Of a stretch of DNA of 6,916 nucleotides, positions 6,504 to 6,916 are shown piece after piece. Both the position numbers and the translations under genes were made by a program. The notes beneath the pieces are model-generated. The model saw only the letters and a program-made list of their open reading frames with translations, did not search any database and had not been told where the DNA came from. This DNA is from Prevotellaceae bacterium (GTDB lineage Bacteria; Bacteroidota; Bacteroidia; Bacteroidales; Bacteroidaceae), in the NCBI GenBank assembly GCA_022508685.1, contig JAFLUS010000103.1, positions 1 through 6,916 on the forward strand, in the 5' to 3' direction. Position 1 is the stretch's first letter, and each line of letters opens with the position of its first letter.

Positions 6504-6916
6504 ATGATGAACATCCTCATACCCTCCACGCAAGACCTCGCCACCGCTGCCCGCCAGTTCGTCGACGCCATGAACGGCCGTCACCTCTTTGCCTTCTACG
6601 GCAGCATGGGTGCAGGCAAGACCACCTTCATCAAAGCCATTTGCGAAACCCTCGGCGTGACCGACGTCATCAATTCGCCGACCTTCGCTATCGTCAACGA
6701 ATATCGCGATGCTGCCGACCGTCCCATCTATCATTTTGACTTCTATCGCCTTCGCCGTCCCACCGAAGCCTACGACATCGGTTTTGAAGATTACATCGAC
6801 AGCGGCAACGTCTGTTTCATGGAATGGCCCGAAATGGTAGAATCCCTCTTGCCCGACGACACCGTCCGTGTCGACATCACCGAGCAACCCGACGGCACTC
6901 GCCTCGTCACCATTGC
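6504..6916 (+). CDS. tsaE: TsaE, tRNA t6A-modification ATPase (3' end cut by window)
   Basis: Partial gene: 137 codons are visible and the frame is open to the window edge, so the stop lies beyond it. TsaE is the cytoplasmic P-loop ATPase that works with TsaB and TsaD to place threonylcarbamoyl on A37 of ANN-decoding tRNAs. Visible marks are the Walker A loop GSMGAGKTT (33-41), NSPTF (57-61), the HFDFYRL block with D79 and R82 (77-83), and the Walker B-like FMEWPE (105-110). TsaE proteins are usually about 135-160 residues, so only a short C-terminal piece should be missing. Two ATGs are adjacent (6504 and 6507); the second gives the start MNILIPSTQDL and may be the true one. It lies 36 bases after porX, with no terminator or promoter seen between them, so it probably shares the transcript. 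Confidence 0.94.
   Translation, partial: MMNILIPSTQDLATAARQFVDAMNGRHLFAFYGSMGAGKTTFIKAICETLGVTDVINSPTFAIVNEYRDAADRPIYHFDFYRLRRPTEAYDIGFEDYIDSGNVCFMEWPEMVESLLPDDTVRVDITEQPDGTRLVTI

Overview
The window reads as a chromosomal piece of a Bacteroidales bacterium, probably Prevotella-like, with roughly balanced base composition. The basis is the gene set (a SprE/PorW-type TPR lipoprotein next to a PorX-type REC-PglZ regulator), a TTG-N20-TAAATTTG promoter of the Bacteroidetes type, and weak or absent Shine-Dalgarno signals. The family placement below phylum is inference.

Layout: bases 1-133 hold no gene but contain a 9-bp-arm inverted repeat and a good promoter candidate. Five genes then run in one direction with almost no space between them: aroA (EPSP synthase, 134-1522); a small membrane-anchored protein of unknown function whose ATG overlaps the aroA stop by 4 bases (1519-1938); a large lipoprotein of the SprE/PorW family (1963-4911); a PorX-like protein joining a response-regulator receiver domain to a PglZ/alkaline-phosphatase-superfamily domain (4917-6467); and tsaE, the tRNA t6A ATPase, which runs off the right edge (6504 to beyond 6916). 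The packing (-4, +24, +5 and +36 bases) and the lack of any visible terminator suggest one operon read from the promoter near 68-98.

How the genes relate: SprE/PorW and PorX are both known from the type IX secretion system (T9SS) and gliding motility of Bacteroidetes. SprE is an outer-membrane lipoprotein needed for secretion. PorX is the regulator whose PglZ domain is a phosphodiesterase acting on nucleotide substrates. Here they are separated by 5 bases, so they are probably made together. aroA and tsaE are housekeeping genes that appear to share the transcript. The small CCxxHxxC membrane protein between aroA and sprE is the least explained gene and may belong functionally with its downstream neighbours.

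The most unusual large-scale signal is a reversal of strand composition inside this same-direction gene set: aroA is strongly G/T-rich on the + strand, while the 3' two thirds of sprE, porX and tsaE are strongly C-rich, with the crossover around 2.2-2.6 kb. No mobile element, CRISPR array, tRNA or rRNA is visible. I do not see a wholly new system; the noteworthy part is the compact SprE-PorX module with its uncharacterised small partner.
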